The notes under the pieces: generated by a model | Seen by the model: only the letters and a program-made list of their open reading frames with translations | Database searches by the model: none | What the model was told of the DNA's origin: nothing | Source of the DNA: Bacteroidota bacterium | GTDB taxonomy: Bacteria; Bacteroidota; Bacteroidia; Chitinophagales; Chitinophagaceae | Assembly: GCA_023418315.1 (NCBI GenBank) | Contig: JAEZZY010000030.1 | Location: 1-46,272 of the forward strand | Reading direction: 5' to 3' | DNA length: 46,272 bases | Shown: positions 9,106 to 17,650 of the stretch, in pieces | Numbering within the stretch: position 1 is the first letter of the stretch | Layout of the letters: each line of letters begins with the position of its first letter | Translations under genes and position numbers: made by a program

Positions 9106-9564
9106 ATGAAGCGCACCACTATATTGAAACAACTTTGCATCGCATTCATCGCGGTTGTCTCTATTGCTTCTTGTAAGAAAGAAGATGATGTAAACGTAAC
9201 GCGTGCTCTTATTGACGATTGGTCCTTGAGCAAACTAAGCCTGGATGATGGCAACGGCATACTTGACAGCACGGAGATAACGAAAGCGTTTGACCTTGGC
9301 GGGCATGAAATAGGAATTGTTAGTTTTATGGATTTGGGCAAAGGCAACTACAGTCCTATGATGTACTATTATCCTTCTACGTTTGGCAGTGGTGAGTTTA
9401 CCTGGTCCACAGACGATAAAGTGCAGGCGATAACCGTAACCAACAATAAAGGGGAATCCACGACTACTAAAATTATTTTTCAAGATTTTGACCATTTCGC
9501 CATATTAGAGCAGAACTCTTATTTCTACGGGCAAGGCGTTTGGAGTTTTTATTCAAGAAAATAA
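9106..9564 (+). CDS. Lipoprotein of unknown function, lipocalin-like
   Basis: This 152-residue protein has a lipoprotein signal: a basic start, a hydrophobic stretch (LCIAFIAVVSI), and the lipobox IASC with the acylated Cys at residue 23, followed by KKEDD. The mature part (ALIDDWSLSKLSLDDGNG, then short beta-type segments ending in a GVWSFYSRK-like strand) resembles the small lipocalin-like lipoproteins common in Bacteroidota, in which a W near the start and a beta-rich body recur. Function is unknown. A terminator follows 29 nt after the stop, so this gene ends the 8.3-9.6 kb unit. Confidence 0.65.
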   Translation: MKRTTILKQLCIAFIAVVSIASCKKEDDVNVTRALIDDWSLSKLSLDDGNGILDSTEITKAFDLGGHEIGIVSFMDLGKGNYSPMMYYYPSTFGSGEFTWSTDDKVQAITVTNNKGESTTTKIIFQDFDHFAILEQNSYFYGQGVWSFYSRK

Positions 9565-9593
9565 GCAACACATCGCATACTACTAATAAAGAG

Positions 9594-9617
9594 CAGCCTT
9601 TAATAGGCTGTTTTTTT
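9594..9617 (+). terminator. Rho-independent terminator after the lipoprotein gene
   Basis: A 6-bp stem (CAGCCT at 9594-9599, AGGCTG at 9605-9610) with a 5-nt loop is followed by seven T residues (9611-9617). Confidence 0.8.
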
Positions 9618-9675
9618 ATTGCCTGCAAAAAGACAGGATATAGGGCATTGTGTAGAATTAGCAAGTATCGTGTAT

Positions 9676-9710
9676 GAAAAATCCCAACTGCCTATAGACA
9701 GTTGGGATTT
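9676..9710 (-). terminator. Terminator of the rplKAJL operon
   Basis: A perfect 12-bp stem (AAATCCCAACTG at 9679-9690, CAGTTGGGATTT at 9699-9710) with an 8-nt loop ends in a U run on the minus strand. It lies 36 nt past the rplL stop, so the ribosomal protein transcript ends here and does not run into rpoB. Confidence 0.85.
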
Positions 9711-9745
9711 GTAGCATCGAAAGGGTTACTTTCGGAGTATCCTAA

Positions 9746-10123
9746 TTAAGCGATTTCAACTTCAGCGCCGGCTTCAGTCAATTTAGCTTTCAGGTCTTCA
9801 GCGGTAGCTTTGTCCACACCTTCTTTGATTGGTTTTGGAGCGCCGTCCACTAATTCTTTTGCTTCTTTCAAGCCAAGGCCGGTAAGGTCTTTCACGATTT
9901 TCACAACGTTCAGTTTAGAAGCGCCTGCGTTTTTCAGGATTACATCAAAAGATGTTTTCTCTTCAGCAGCAGCGGCTCCGCCACCTTCGCCACCTGCAGC
10001 CATTACTACTGCAGCAGCGGCTGGTTCGATACCATAATCAGCTTTCAATACGTCAGCTAATTCTTGTACTTCTTTTACGGTAAGGCTTACTAATGATTCA
10101 GCTAATGCTTTTACGTCTGCCAT
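9746..10123 (-). CDS. rplL: Ribosomal protein bL12 (L7/L12)
   Basis: This 125-residue stalk protein of the 50S subunit binds translation factors. The N-terminal dimerisation helix region (LVSLTVKEVQELADVL) is followed by an Ala/Gly hinge (residues about 36-55) and the conserved C-terminal domain (KTSFDVILKNAG, KIKVVK-like strand, GLGLKEAKELVDGAPKPIKE). Length and motifs are normal. It is the last gene of rplKAJL; the gap to rplJ is 144 nt, longer than the others in the operon. Confidence 0.98.
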   Translation of the reverse strand: MADVKALAESLVSLTVKEVQELADVLKADYGIEPAAAAVVMAAGGEGGGAAAAEEKTSFDVILKNAGASKLNVVKIVKDLTGLGLKEAKELVDGAPKPIKEGVDKATAEDLKAKLTEAGAEVEIA

Positions 10124-10267
10124 TTTTATTCGATTTTAATGTTTTTAAAAATTTGTTTTTTATAAAGGATATTGGAAGCCAATTTTATGAGTCAGCAATT
10201 TGCGATTGACAGTAAGCAAAATATATTTTATAAATGCCCGCTGCCGATTGCCAACTGCAAACTGTAA

Positions 10268-10840
10268 TTATTCTGCGGCCGGTGTTTCGGGTGCAGCATT
10301 GTCATCAGCAGCGGGGGCGCCGGTAGGTGCTTCAGCAGCAGTACCTCCGTTGTTCTCCATGTGATGCAGCAAGGCAGCGATAACACGTTTGGCAGGTGAT
10401 TGCAACAAGCCGATAATCTCGCCAATAAGTTCGTTTTTGGTTTTGATATTTTTAAGGCTTGCCAGTTGGTTGTCGCCAACGAATACTTCACCGTCAATGA
10501 AAGCCGCTTTCAATGTAGGGCGGTCGCCTTTGTTATCGGTGCGGAAGGAGCTGAGGATAACGGCAGGTTCTTTCGGGCTGTCGCTAAACATCAGTGCGGT
10601 TACATTGTTCAAAGCGTCATAAACTCCTGAAAAACGATCTGCATCAAGACTTTCGAGCGCTTTTTTGATGAGTGTATTCTTTGCTACTTTCATCTCTACA
10701 TTTTTATCAAAGCAGTGACGGCGCAGCTTGTTTACCTGTTCTACGGTAAGAGATTCTGTATCGGTGATGTAAAAATTGCTGTAGTTAGAGAATTTCTCTT
10801 TCAGCATTTCTACCACTTCAGATTTTTGAGTTGCGTTCAT
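10268..10840 (-). CDS. rplJ: Ribosomal protein uL10
   Basis: This 190-residue base of the ribosomal stalk anchors L7/L12 to 23S rRNA. The N-terminal rRNA-binding part shows YITDTESLTVEQVNKLRRHCFDKN-type helices and VAKNTLIKKAL. It ends in an acidic, Ala/Pro-rich tail (about the last 25 residues), which is longer than in E. coli but usual in Bacteroidota. The gap to rplA is only 32 nt, too short for the long L10 autoregulatory leader known from other bacteria. Confidence 0.97.
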   Translation of the reverse strand: MNATQKSEVVEMLKEKFSNYSNFYITDTESLTVEQVNKLRRHCFDKNVEMKVAKNTLIKKALESLDADRFSGVYDALNNVTALMFSDSPKEPAVILSSFRTDNKGDRPTLKAAFIDGEVFVGDNQLASLKNIKTKNELIGEIIGLLQSPAKRVIAALLHHMENNGGTAAEAPTGAPAADDNAAPETPAAE

Positions 10841-10872
10841 TTTTTAAAAAATTTTAAAAGTGCTGAAAAAAA

Positions 10873-11565
10873 TTATCCTACAGATTTGGTGTCAATAATC
10901 AAACCCGGGCTCATGGTGCTTGCCATGCTAATACCTTTCAGGTAAGTACCTTTGGCAGTAGCAGGTTTCATACGCACCAAAGCATTGATAAGCTCTTGTG
11001 CATTTTCAGCTAATTTTTCCGGAGTGAAGGAGATACGTCCGATAGATGCGTGGATGATGCCTGCTTTGTCCACCTTGAATGCAATCTTACCGCCTTTTAC
11101 ATCTGTAACGGCAGCAGCCACATCATTGGTAACGGTACCGGTTTTAGGGTTGGGCATCAGGTTACGAGGGCCTAATACTTTACCGAGGCGACCGATTTTC
11201 GGCATTACAGCCGGTGTGGCGATTACTACATCCACATCCGTCCATCCGCTTTCTATTTTTTGTACAAATTCATCCAGACCTACAAAATCAGCGCCTGCGG
11301 CTTTTGCATCGTTTTCCTTATCGGGAGTGCAAAGTACGAGTACGCGTTTGGTTTTACCGGTGCCGTGAGGAAGCGTTACGGTACCGCGTATAGCCTGATC
11401 CGCTTTCTTAGGGTCCACGCCCAGGCGGATGTGTACATCTACAGAACTGTCGAATTTGGTGCAGTTGATATCTTTTACCATTGCACTGGCTTCAGACAGC
11501 GTGTATTGTTTGTTTATATCGAGTTTAGCTTCTACAGCTTTTCTTTTTTTTGTGATGTTTGCCAT
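10873..11565 (-). CDS. rplA: Ribosomal protein uL1
   Basis: This 230-residue protein of the L1 stalk works in E-site tRNA release and, in many bacteria, represses its own operon through the rplK leader. Family segments are visible: an N-terminal basic start, the FDSSVDVHIRLGVDPKKADQ-type strand, the LGPRNLMPNPKTGTVT loop that binds RNA, and the GRISFTPEKLAENAQ helix. Length is normal. It lies 33 nt after rplK. Confidence 0.97.
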   Translation of the reverse strand: MANITKKRKAVEAKLDINKQYTLSEASAMVKDINCTKFDSSVDVHIRLGVDPKKADQAIRGTVTLPHGTGKTKRVLVLCTPDKENDAKAAGADFVGLDEFVQKIESGWTDVDVVIATPAVMPKIGRLGKVLGPRNLMPNPKTGTVTNDVAAAVTDVKGGKIAFKVDKAGIIHASIGRISFTPEKLAENAQELINALVRMKPATAKGTYLKGISMASTMSPGLIIDTKSVG

Positions 11566-11598
11566 TGCTACAAAGTTTTAAATAAGGTGATCAATGGA

Positions 11599-12045
11599 TT
11601 AATTTTTAGCAAATGGGGCTTCACCATCTACATTTATACCCATGCTGCGGGCAGTACCGGCTACCATGCGCATTGCGCTTTCTAAGGTGAAGCAGTTGAG
11701 ATCAGCCATTTTATCTTTGGCAATTTCTTCTACTTGTGTCCAGGTTACCTTACCTACTTTGTTACGGTTGGGTTCTTTAGAGCCTTTTTGGATCTTAGAA
11801 GCATCCATAAGCTGTACCGCTGCAGGAGGAGTCTTGATGACAAAATCGAAAGATTTATCCGCATATACGGTAAGCACTACGGGGAGTACTTTGCCCATCT
11901 TGTCTTGTGTGCGGGCGTTGAATTGCTTACAAAACTCCATGATGTTCACACCCTTGGAGCCGAGCGCCGGACCTATTGGCGGCGCGGGGTTGGCTTGTCC
12001 GCCCTTTACTTGGAGCTTTACATAGCCGGTGATTTCTTTAGCCAT
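11599..12045 (-). CDS. rplK: Ribosomal protein uL11
   Basis: This 148-residue protein lies at the GTPase-associated centre. The proline-rich NPAPPIGPALGSKGVNIMEFCK segment and the C-terminal rRNA-binding domain (GTARSMGINVDG) are diagnostic. It is the first gene of the unit. Normally secE and nusG precede it, but here the next gene upstream is divergent and unrelated, and rplK has its own promoter at 12146-12177 with a leader of about 95 nt. Confidence 0.97.
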   Translation of the reverse strand: MAKEITGYVKLQVKGGQANPAPPIGPALGSKGVNIMEFCKQFNARTQDKMGKVLPVVLTVYADKSFDFVIKTPPAAVQLMDASKIQKGSKEPNRNKVGKVTWTQVEEIAKDKMADLNCFTLESAMRMVAGTARSMGINVDGEAPFAKN

Positions 12046-12145
12046 TGTTTTTATCTTTTGGTGTTAACGAATGTTCCCGATTTTTTATCAGGACTTATTC
12101 TCCCAAATGCAACCTTATAATAAGAGCAATATGAGAATTGGAGCG

Positions 12146-12177
12146 CAAAGGTAGGGGAAATATAGTATGAGAACAAA
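12146..12177 (-). promoter_or_regulatory. Strong consensus promoter of rplKAJL
   Basis: On the minus strand, TTTG (12177-12174) is followed after 20 nt by TACCTTTG (12153-12146). Both the sequence and the spacing match the Bacteroidota consensus TTTG-N19/20-TAnnTTTG. This is the best promoter in the window. Transcription should start near 12139. Confidence 0.8.
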
Positions 12178-12233
12178 AATATTTTGAAAAAACCCGTACA
12201 TCATTTCGTATCCCATTTTCTCCTACCTTAGAA

Positions 12234-12710
12234 ATGAATATGCCTACAACTACCCGCATTAGAAAATCACCCCGCAAACCCGCTTCCTACAAATTGAAGA
12301 TTATGGATGAGCAACATTCGGAAGAAGTATTTTCCATGGCTCTTTCCCGATGGAAGATTTATACTTTTTTCAGCAGCTTATTTGTAATAATGGCGGTATT
12401 TGCAACGCTGGTCATTGTGTTTACTCCGCTGAAATATTATATCCCCGGATATGGAAATAAAAATGCCCGGAAAGAAGCCGTCCTTCTGAAAACACAATTG
12501 GATTCGCTAAGCAATCTGGTAAAAGAACAACAGATTTATACCGAAAATATAAAAGCGGTCATCAATGGTAAATTTAACGGAATAAAAGACACCGCTATGC
12601 TGGACATGAAAAAAGTAAAAGCGGAAGATATGAACAACGTGCTGCCCGATGCGGAAGACATCCAGAAAGACGCAGCCGCTACCCTGAAAAAACAAAACAA
12701 ATCCAAATGA
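12234..12710 (+). CDS. Membrane protein resembling the N-terminus of M23 peptidases
   Basis: This 158-residue protein has a cytoplasmic N-terminus (about 45 residues), one membrane segment (FSSLFVIMAVFATLVIVFTP) and the stretch PLKYYIPGYGNKNARKEA, then a coiled-coil-like region (LKTQLDSLSNLVKEQQIYTENIK). In Bacteroidota the same membrane/PGY/coil layout starts an M23 (LytM) peptidase often found next to AtpZ/AtpI genes. Here the protein stops before any peptidase domain and no H-x(n)-D or HxH motif is present. The stop codon overlaps the ATG of the next gene, so translation is coupled. It could be a natural short form or a remnant. Confidence 0.6.
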   Translation: MNMPTTTRIRKSPRKPASYKLKIMDEQHSEEVFSMALSRWKIYTFFSSLFVIMAVFATLVIVFTPLKYYIPGYGNKNARKEAVLLKTQLDSLSNLVKEQQIYTENIKAVINGKFNGIKDTAMLDMKKVKAEDMNNVLPDAEDIQKDAAATLKKQNKSK

Positions 12711-12919
12711 AAACCCCTAAGCCTACCACCAATATGATCCGATATATAGGCTTGGGCATCCAATGGGCGGTGCTCCTGCTCCTTGCCGTGTGGGGCGGCA
12801 TCCGGCTGGATGAAAAAATAAAATGGCGTTTTCCGATAGGAGCAGTTCTCTTACCTTTGATCGCGCTGATTTTTTCATTATGGAAAATCATCAAGGAATT
12901 TAGCAAGCCGAAACCATGA
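12707..12919 (+). CDS. AtpZ/AtpI-family ATP synthase accessory protein
   Basis: This 70-residue membrane protein has two predicted membrane helices (WAVLLLLAVWGGIRLDE and IGAVLLPLIALIFSLW) and the GxxLDEK pattern between them, typical of the AtpZ/AtpI (F0F1 assembly protein I) family. It overlaps the previous gene by 4 nt (ATGA) and the next by 4 nt. Family members normally precede atpB and help c-ring assembly or Mg2+ handling. No ATP synthase subunit gene follows here. Confidence 0.75.
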   Translation: MKTPKPTTNMIRYIGLGIQWAVLLLLAVWGGIRLDEKIKWRFPIGAVLLPLIALIFSLWKIIKEFSKPKP

Positions 12920-13290
12920 CAAATAAATTCATCCTCAGTATTGCCGCTGTTTTCATCGTCCTTTCTATTGCATTTTATGTCTTGAACAGGGCTATACCAC
13001 AGTTCAATTTCGGTGTATTAATGACCGGAAACGGGCTGATGGCCTTGCTGTCTATCATCAGCTGTTTTTTAGTAAAAAAACAAGTAGATCAGCGCGCGCA
13101 GGCATTTGTGCGAGGCGTTTACTCCGGCACTTTTTTGAAAATGTTTGTGTGCATTATAGCCATAGCCATCTATGCTTTAGTGTACAAAGCTACCCTGCAC
13201 AAGCCTACCCTATTTGTTTTATTCGGTATTTATGCTGTTTACACTGCCATAGAAACGGCTCTTTTGATGAACATGGCAAAACGTTCTTAA
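12916..13290 (+). CDS. Small four-helix membrane protein of ATP-synthase loci
   Basis: This 124-residue integral membrane protein has four hydrophobic segments (about 5-24, 33-52, 71-90 and 97-116). In Bacteroidota a gene of this size and layout sits between the AtpZ-like gene and atpB, which is the basis of the call. It overlaps the AtpZ-like gene, so they should be made together. The neighbour on the right is a SprT-like gene rather than atpB. Function is inferred only from position and topology. Confidence 0.55.
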   Translation: MTNKFILSIAAVFIVLSIAFYVLNRAIPQFNFGVLMTGNGLMALLSIISCFLVKKQVDQRAQAFVRGVYSGTFLKMFVCIIAIAIYALVYKATLHKPTLFVLFGIYAVYTAIETALLMNMAKRS

Positions 13291-13303
13291 CGATGCGGGA
13301 GTG

Positions 13304-13948
13304 ATGAAAAAGAAAGAGACGAGCTTATACAGCTTAACCCGGTTTTTACCGCAAGGAACATTTGAATGGGTGGCGCCTTATTTCAGAAATCACACCATTC
13401 ATCTCACTTTGACGCGTGAGCGTAAATCCGTATTGGGCGACTACCGGAATCCCACGCTTGATTGTCCTTACCACCGTATCAGCGTCAATATCAATCTCAA
13501 TCCTTACAGTTTCCTCATCACCTTACTGCACGAGATTGCCCATTTGCTTGCCTATGTACATTATAAACATTCGATAGCGCCGCACGGCAGGGAGTGGAAA
13601 ACACTGTTTCGCCATGTTCTGATTCCCTTTATAGGCAAAGGTTTTTTTCCGAAGGATGTAGAGAAGGCGCTTGTTGCTTATCTGCACAATCCTGCGGCAA
13701 GCACCTGCACCGACCCCGCATTGTACAAAGCCCTGTACCGCTATGATGAAAAAGAACCAGGCGCTACCCTGGTAGATGATTTACTTATAGGACATTGGTT
13801 TGAAACCGAAGACGGGCGCATCTTTGAGAAAGTGGAACAATTACGTACCCGCGCCAAATGCCGTGATTTAAAAAGCCGCAAGTTGTATTATTTTTCAGGA
13901 ATTATAGAGGTAAAGCAGGTGAGAAGAGATAGACGAAAATTGACATAG
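13304..13948 (+). CDS. SprT-like zinc metalloprotease-fold protein
   Basis: This 214-residue protein has the zinc-binding motif HEIAH (residues 76-80) and a third likely ligand in APHGREWK, the arrangement of the SprT/Spartan domain. Two cysteines in the C-terminal half could take part in metal binding. An ATG at 13304 directly follows a GTG at 13301; I prefer the ATG. It starts 13 nt after the ATP-synthase-type membrane gene, possibly in the same transcript. Bacterial SprT proteins are poorly understood; eukaryotic relatives cut DNA-protein crosslinks. Confidence 0.8.
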   Translation: MKKKETSLYSLTRFLPQGTFEWVAPYFRNHTIHLTLTRERKSVLGDYRNPTLDCPYHRISVNINLNPYSFLITLLHEIAHLLAYVHYKHSIAPHGREWKTLFRHVLIPFIGKGFFPKDVEKALVAYLHNPAASTCTDPALYKALYRYDEKEPGATLVDDLLIGHWFETEDGRIFEKVEQLRTRAKCRDLKSRKLYYFSGIIEVKQVRRDRRKLT

Positions 13949-14021
13949 CCTCTATAAAAGGTAAAATTGCAAGTTGCTGAATTTCCGTTGCATGCTTTGT
14001 TCCGAAGTCTGCGAAAATGAT

Positions 14022-14951
14022 TCATTCCTCCAATCTTCTCCGCGCCATCGCTTCATCTTTTTTGAGTTGTTCTTTTAAAGCATCCAGCGAAGTGAATTTT
14101 TGTTCTTCCCGCATCTTATCTATAAAGAAAAGTTCAAGTTCTTCTCCATAAATCATTTTATCGAAATCAAAAATATGCACCTCTATCTTAATCGTCTTTT
14201 CTTCGGTAACGGTAGGGTTGTAGCCGATACTAAGCATGCCGCCGTAGCAAGTGGCTTCATGCCTTACCTGCACACAGTAAATGCCTATAGCCGGCAAAAG
14301 TTGCGCTTCATCGGAAAGCCGGATGTTTGCCGTAGGATAGCCGATGGTGCGTCCTAACTGATTTCCTTTTACCACGGTTCCTTTTATGCCGTAAGTCCGC
14401 CCCATCATTAAGGCGCTTTCTTGTACATTTCCTTCCCGTAGCGCATTTCGGATTTTGGTGGAGCTTACCCCTGCTTCGTCCACCAGTTGTTCCGGTATTT
14501 CAATCAATTTATAGCCATACCGTTCCTGCTCTTTTTTCAGCAATTCTATATTTCCGCCGCGGTCATTACCAAAATGATGATCATAGCCGATGACGATGGT
14601 GTGCGGATGAAATTTTTCGATGAGAAAATCCTGAATATACTGTTGTGCGGAAAGGGAGGAAAATTCTTTGGTAAAAGGTGCTACGATGATATGATGAATG
14701 CCTATGGAAGAGATAAGTGCCAGCTTTTCTTGTAGCGGTGTAAGGATTTTTAATTCCTTATCGGGAAATAATAATTTGCGCGGATGCGGGTCAAAAGTGA
14801 TGACCATACTTTCCCCCTGCACGGCGCGAGCCTGGTCTATGACGGTTTGCAAAATCTTCTGATGTCCCAAATGCACCCCGTCGAAAGTGCCGATGGTTAC
14901 TACAGCATTTTTAAACTCGGGTAGGTAACCGGTATCGAAATACAATGCCAT
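14022..14951 (-). CDS. ribF: Bifunctional riboflavin kinase/FAD synthetase
   Basis: This 309-residue enzyme converts riboflavin to FMN and FMN to FAD. The N-terminal nucleotidyltransferase domain shows GTFDGVHLGHQ (residues 21-31) and the ISSTKIRNAL-like box (here VSSTKIRNAL). The C-terminal kinase domain shows GNQLGRTIGYPTANI and GMLSIGYNPT. Length is normal. It lies 6 nt after carA on the same strand, so the two are almost certainly co-transcribed, although they belong to different pathways. Confidence 0.96.
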   Translation of the reverse strand: MALYFDTGYLPEFKNAVVTIGTFDGVHLGHQKILQTVIDQARAVQGESMVITFDPHPRKLLFPDKELKILTPLQEKLALISSIGIHHIIVAPFTKEFSSLSAQQYIQDFLIEKFHPHTIVIGYDHHFGNDRGGNIELLKKEQERYGYKLIEIPEQLVDEAGVSSTKIRNALREGNVQESALMMGRTYGIKGTVVKGNQLGRTIGYPTANIRLSDEAQLLPAIGIYCVQVRHEATCYGGMLSIGYNPTVTEEKTIKIEVHIFDFDKMIYGEELELFFIDKMREEQKFTSLDALKEQLKKDEAMARRRLEE

Positions 14952-14957
14952 GAACGA

Positions 14958-16070
14958 TCAGGAGGATTTTTTTGCAGATGCCATCAATTCGATAAACTCA
15001 TCGAATAAATAACGTGAATCATGTGTACCCGGCGTGCTTTCCGGATGATACTGCACGGCAAAAGCAGGCTTGTTTTTCATGCGAAGTCCTTCTATAGAGC
15101 CGTCATTCAGATTGATATGCGTGATTTCTATTTTTTCGGATTTTTTAGCGCTTTCCACATCCACTCCAAAGCCGTGATTCTGTGTCGTAATTTCCGACTT
15201 GCCGGAACGCAGGTTTTTCACCGGATGATTCAATCCCCTATGACCGTGGTGCATTTTATAGGTAGCAATGCCATTGGCTCGCGCCAGCAACTGATGTCCC
15301 AAACAAATGCCGAACATAGGCTTTTCAGCTTCCAATATTTTCCGAACGAGGGTTACCGCTTCGTCCATAGCAGCAGGGTCGCCGGGACCGTTGGAGATAA
15401 AAATTCCATCGGGATTAAATTCCATCAAATCTTCAAATCGGCTGTTTGCAGGGAACACTTTCAGGTAAATATCTTTCTCGCTCATGATGCGTAGCATGCT
15501 TCTTTTCACCCCAAAATCCATTACAGATACTCTATACCGCGCATTTTCTTTGCCTATGGTATAGGCTTCTTTGGTAGATACTTTTTCTGCAAGGTTCAGC
15601 CCCTTCATGTCAGGGATTTTTTCCAGCTCTTTCTGCAAAGCCGCTTTATCCGTTATCTCCGTAGAAACAATACAGTTCATAGCGCCTTTGTTGCGGATGT
15701 GTTGCACGAGGCTGCGCGTATCCACATCGTGTATGGCGACAATTTTATTTTCGGATAGGTAGGTTTCCAGATCGTTTGTAGCCATCATGCGGCTGTAGCG
15801 GTCGGTGATGTTTTTACAAATAAGCGCGTTTATTTTCACAGTATCGCTTTCCACATCTTCTTTCTTCACCCCATAATTACCTATATAGGCATTGTTCATA
15901 ATTAATACCTGCCCGGAATAGGAAGGATCGGTAAAGACTTCCTGATAGCCTGTCATGCCGGTATTAAAGCAAAGCTCCCCGCCGCTGGTGCCTTTGGCGC
16001 CAAAAGATTTGCCGGTAAAGAAAGTGCCATCTTCGAGTAAAAGATAGGCGGATGTATCTGTCTGAGACAT
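14958..16070 (-). CDS. carA: Carbamoyl-phosphate synthase small subunit
   Basis: This 370-residue glutaminase subunit supplies ammonia to CarB for carbamoyl phosphate (pyrimidines and arginine). The class I amidotransferase triad is intact: Cys256 in FGICLGHQ, and His342 and Glu344 in QYHPEST. The N-terminal domain starts YLLLEDGTFFTGKSFG. carB is not in the window; ribF follows instead. A -7 element lies 23 nt upstream. Confidence 0.97.
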   Translation of the reverse strand: MSQTDTSAYLLLEDGTFFTGKSFGAKGTSGGELCFNTGMTGYQEVFTDPSYSGQVLIMNNAYIGNYGVKKEDVESDTVKINALICKNITDRYSRMMATNDLETYLSENKIVAIHDVDTRSLVQHIRNKGAMNCIVSTEITDKAALQKELEKIPDMKGLNLAEKVSTKEAYTIGKENARYRVSVMDFGVKRSMLRIMSEKDIYLKVFPANSRFEDLMEFNPDGIFISNGPGDPAAMDEAVTLVRKILEAEKPMFGICLGHQLLARANGIATYKMHHGHRGLNHPVKNLRSGKSEITTQNHGFGVDVESAKKSEKIEITHINLNDGSIEGLRMKNKPAFAVQYHPESTPGTHDSRYLFDEFIELMASAKKSS

Positions 16071-16092
16071 AGGATTGGAAAAATAAATTGTG

Positions 16093-16100
16093 CAAAGTTA
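16093..16100 (-). promoter_or_regulatory. -7 promoter element of carA-ribF
   Basis: TAACTTTG on the minus strand fits TAnnTTTG and sits 23 nt before the carA start. No clear -33 element at the normal spacing. Confidence 0.5.
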
Positions 16101-16255
16101 AGAAAACTCCGCCGCGTTTTTTGAGAAAACAACAAATAGAAAACGTTGCCTTAGTTTATCTTATTCCCGTTTCGTAGTTATATTACCTCATACGAACGCA
16201 AGTTTTCTAACTCGTGTTACTCAAAAGAAGAGTTATACAAAAACGAAACACCTGC

Positions 16256-17539
16256 CTACATTCTTATCCCGTAGCGTTCAAAAAATGCGCGTTCAAGATA
16301 TTCCCTATGGTCGGGATGAGCAATTTGAATAAGCGCCTTGCCTCTTTGTTTCAGGTTTTTGCCAAACAGATTGACACTGCCGTATTCGGTAACTACCCAA
16401 TGAATATGTCCTCGCGTGGTTACTACGCCCGCTCCTTGTTTTAAAAACGGAACGATGCGTGATTCGTTTTTGGAGGTGGTAGAAGGTAAGGCGATAATCG
16501 GCTTGCCTCCTTCGGACAAAGAAGCGCCGCGTATAAAATCCATTTGGCCGCCAATGCCAGAATATTGATAGGTGCCTATAGAGTCTGCACATACTTGTCC
16601 GGTCAGGTCAATTTCTATAGCGCTGTTGATGGCGGTAACTTTTGGATTTTGACGAATGACGCTGGTGTCATTTACATAGGAAATATCCATCACCAACATG
16701 TTAGGATGATCATCAATAAAATCATACAATTTGCGGGTGCCGGCAACAAAGCCCGTTACGCTTCTTCCTTTTTTAACCTTTTTACGGCTGTTGTCAATCA
16801 CTCCCGAATGCAGCAGCGGAATCACACCATCGGACAGCATCTCGGTATGGATGCCAAGATGTTTATGGTTACTAAGGTTTTGTAGCACCTGGTCGGGAAT
16901 CACGCCGATGCCCATTTGCAATGTGGCGCCATCTTCAATAAGCGCTGCCACATTTTTGCCTATCTCTACCACGGCAGGCGTCAGCTTGCCGGAATAATTT
17001 ACTTCTGGAAGCTCGGCTTCATGCCACACTGCGTGCGTAACATCGTTTATGGAGATAAAGCCATTGCCGTGTGTACGAGGCATTCTGGGATTGACAAGCG
17101 CAATCACTGTTTTGGCATTTTCTACTGCTGACGCAGCAATATCCACCGATGTGCCGAGAGAACAATAACCGTGGCTATCCGGCGGGGAAACCTGTATCAT
17201 TGCTACATCTATAGGCAATATTTGTTGTTTGAATAATTGAGGTATTTGACTGAGGAAAACCGGTACATAATCTCCTCCATTGTCCTTTATTAGCCCTCGG
17301 ATATTCTCCGACACAAAAAGGGAATTAAAATAAAAGCTCTTTTTAAATTCCGGCGTATGAAAATGAATATCGCCAAGGTTCGTAATGCTGACTAACTCCA
17401 CATGGGATAGCTCGTTGTGCCTGTCAAGTAATGCTTGAACAAGCTTTACAGGTGTGGCGGCGCTTCCGTGTATAAAGACTCTGTTGCCGGAAGATATAGA
17501 CTGGACAGCATGTTCCGCTGTGGTGTAGGATATGTTCAT
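16256..17539 (-). CDS. Acetyl-CoA hydrolase/transferase-family CoA-transferase
   Basis: This 427-residue enzyme belongs to the class that moves CoA between acyl groups (acetate, succinate, butyrate or 4-hydroxybutyrate). Visible are the N-terminal half with PPDSHGYCSLGTSVD, GIGVIPDQVL, HTEMLSDG, GFVAGTRKLYDF, the catalytic Glu in INSAIEIDLTGQ (Glu309), and the C-terminal SGIGGQMDFIRGA glycine loop. The length fits the 4-hydroxybutyrate/acetate CoA-transferase type. The exact acyl substrate cannot be read. It stands alone between carA and the oxidoreductase gene. Confidence 0.88.
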   Translation of the reverse strand: MNISYTTAEHAVQSISSGNRVFIHGSAATPVKLVQALLDRHNELSHVELVSITNLGDIHFHTPEFKKSFYFNSLFVSENIRGLIKDNGGDYVPVFLSQIPQLFKQQILPIDVAMIQVSPPDSHGYCSLGTSVDIAASAVENAKTVIALVNPRMPRTHGNGFISINDVTHAVWHEAELPEVNYSGKLTPAVVEIGKNVAALIEDGATLQMGIGVIPDQVLQNLSNHKHLGIHTEMLSDGVIPLLHSGVIDNSRKKVKKGRSVTGFVAGTRKLYDFIDDHPNMLVMDISYVNDTSVIRQNPKVTAINSAIEIDLTGQVCADSIGTYQYSGIGGQMDFIRGASLSEGGKPIIALPSTTSKNESRIVPFLKQGAGVVTTRGHIHWVVTEYGSVNLFGKNLKQRGKALIQIAHPDHREYLERAFFERYGIRM

Positions 17540-17650
17540 TTTTGGGTGATTTATTGGGCGTAAAAATAAGATGACCGGAGAGGTAAAGGAGTCTAAATCC
17601 GGAAAAAATAATCCAAAGACAAAAAATACAGAATTTCGAACTTGAGTAAT

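Noticed and set aside
10841..10872. L10-type autoregulatory leader before rplJ
   Set aside because: Only 32 nt separate rplA and rplJ, too short for the known leader fold.
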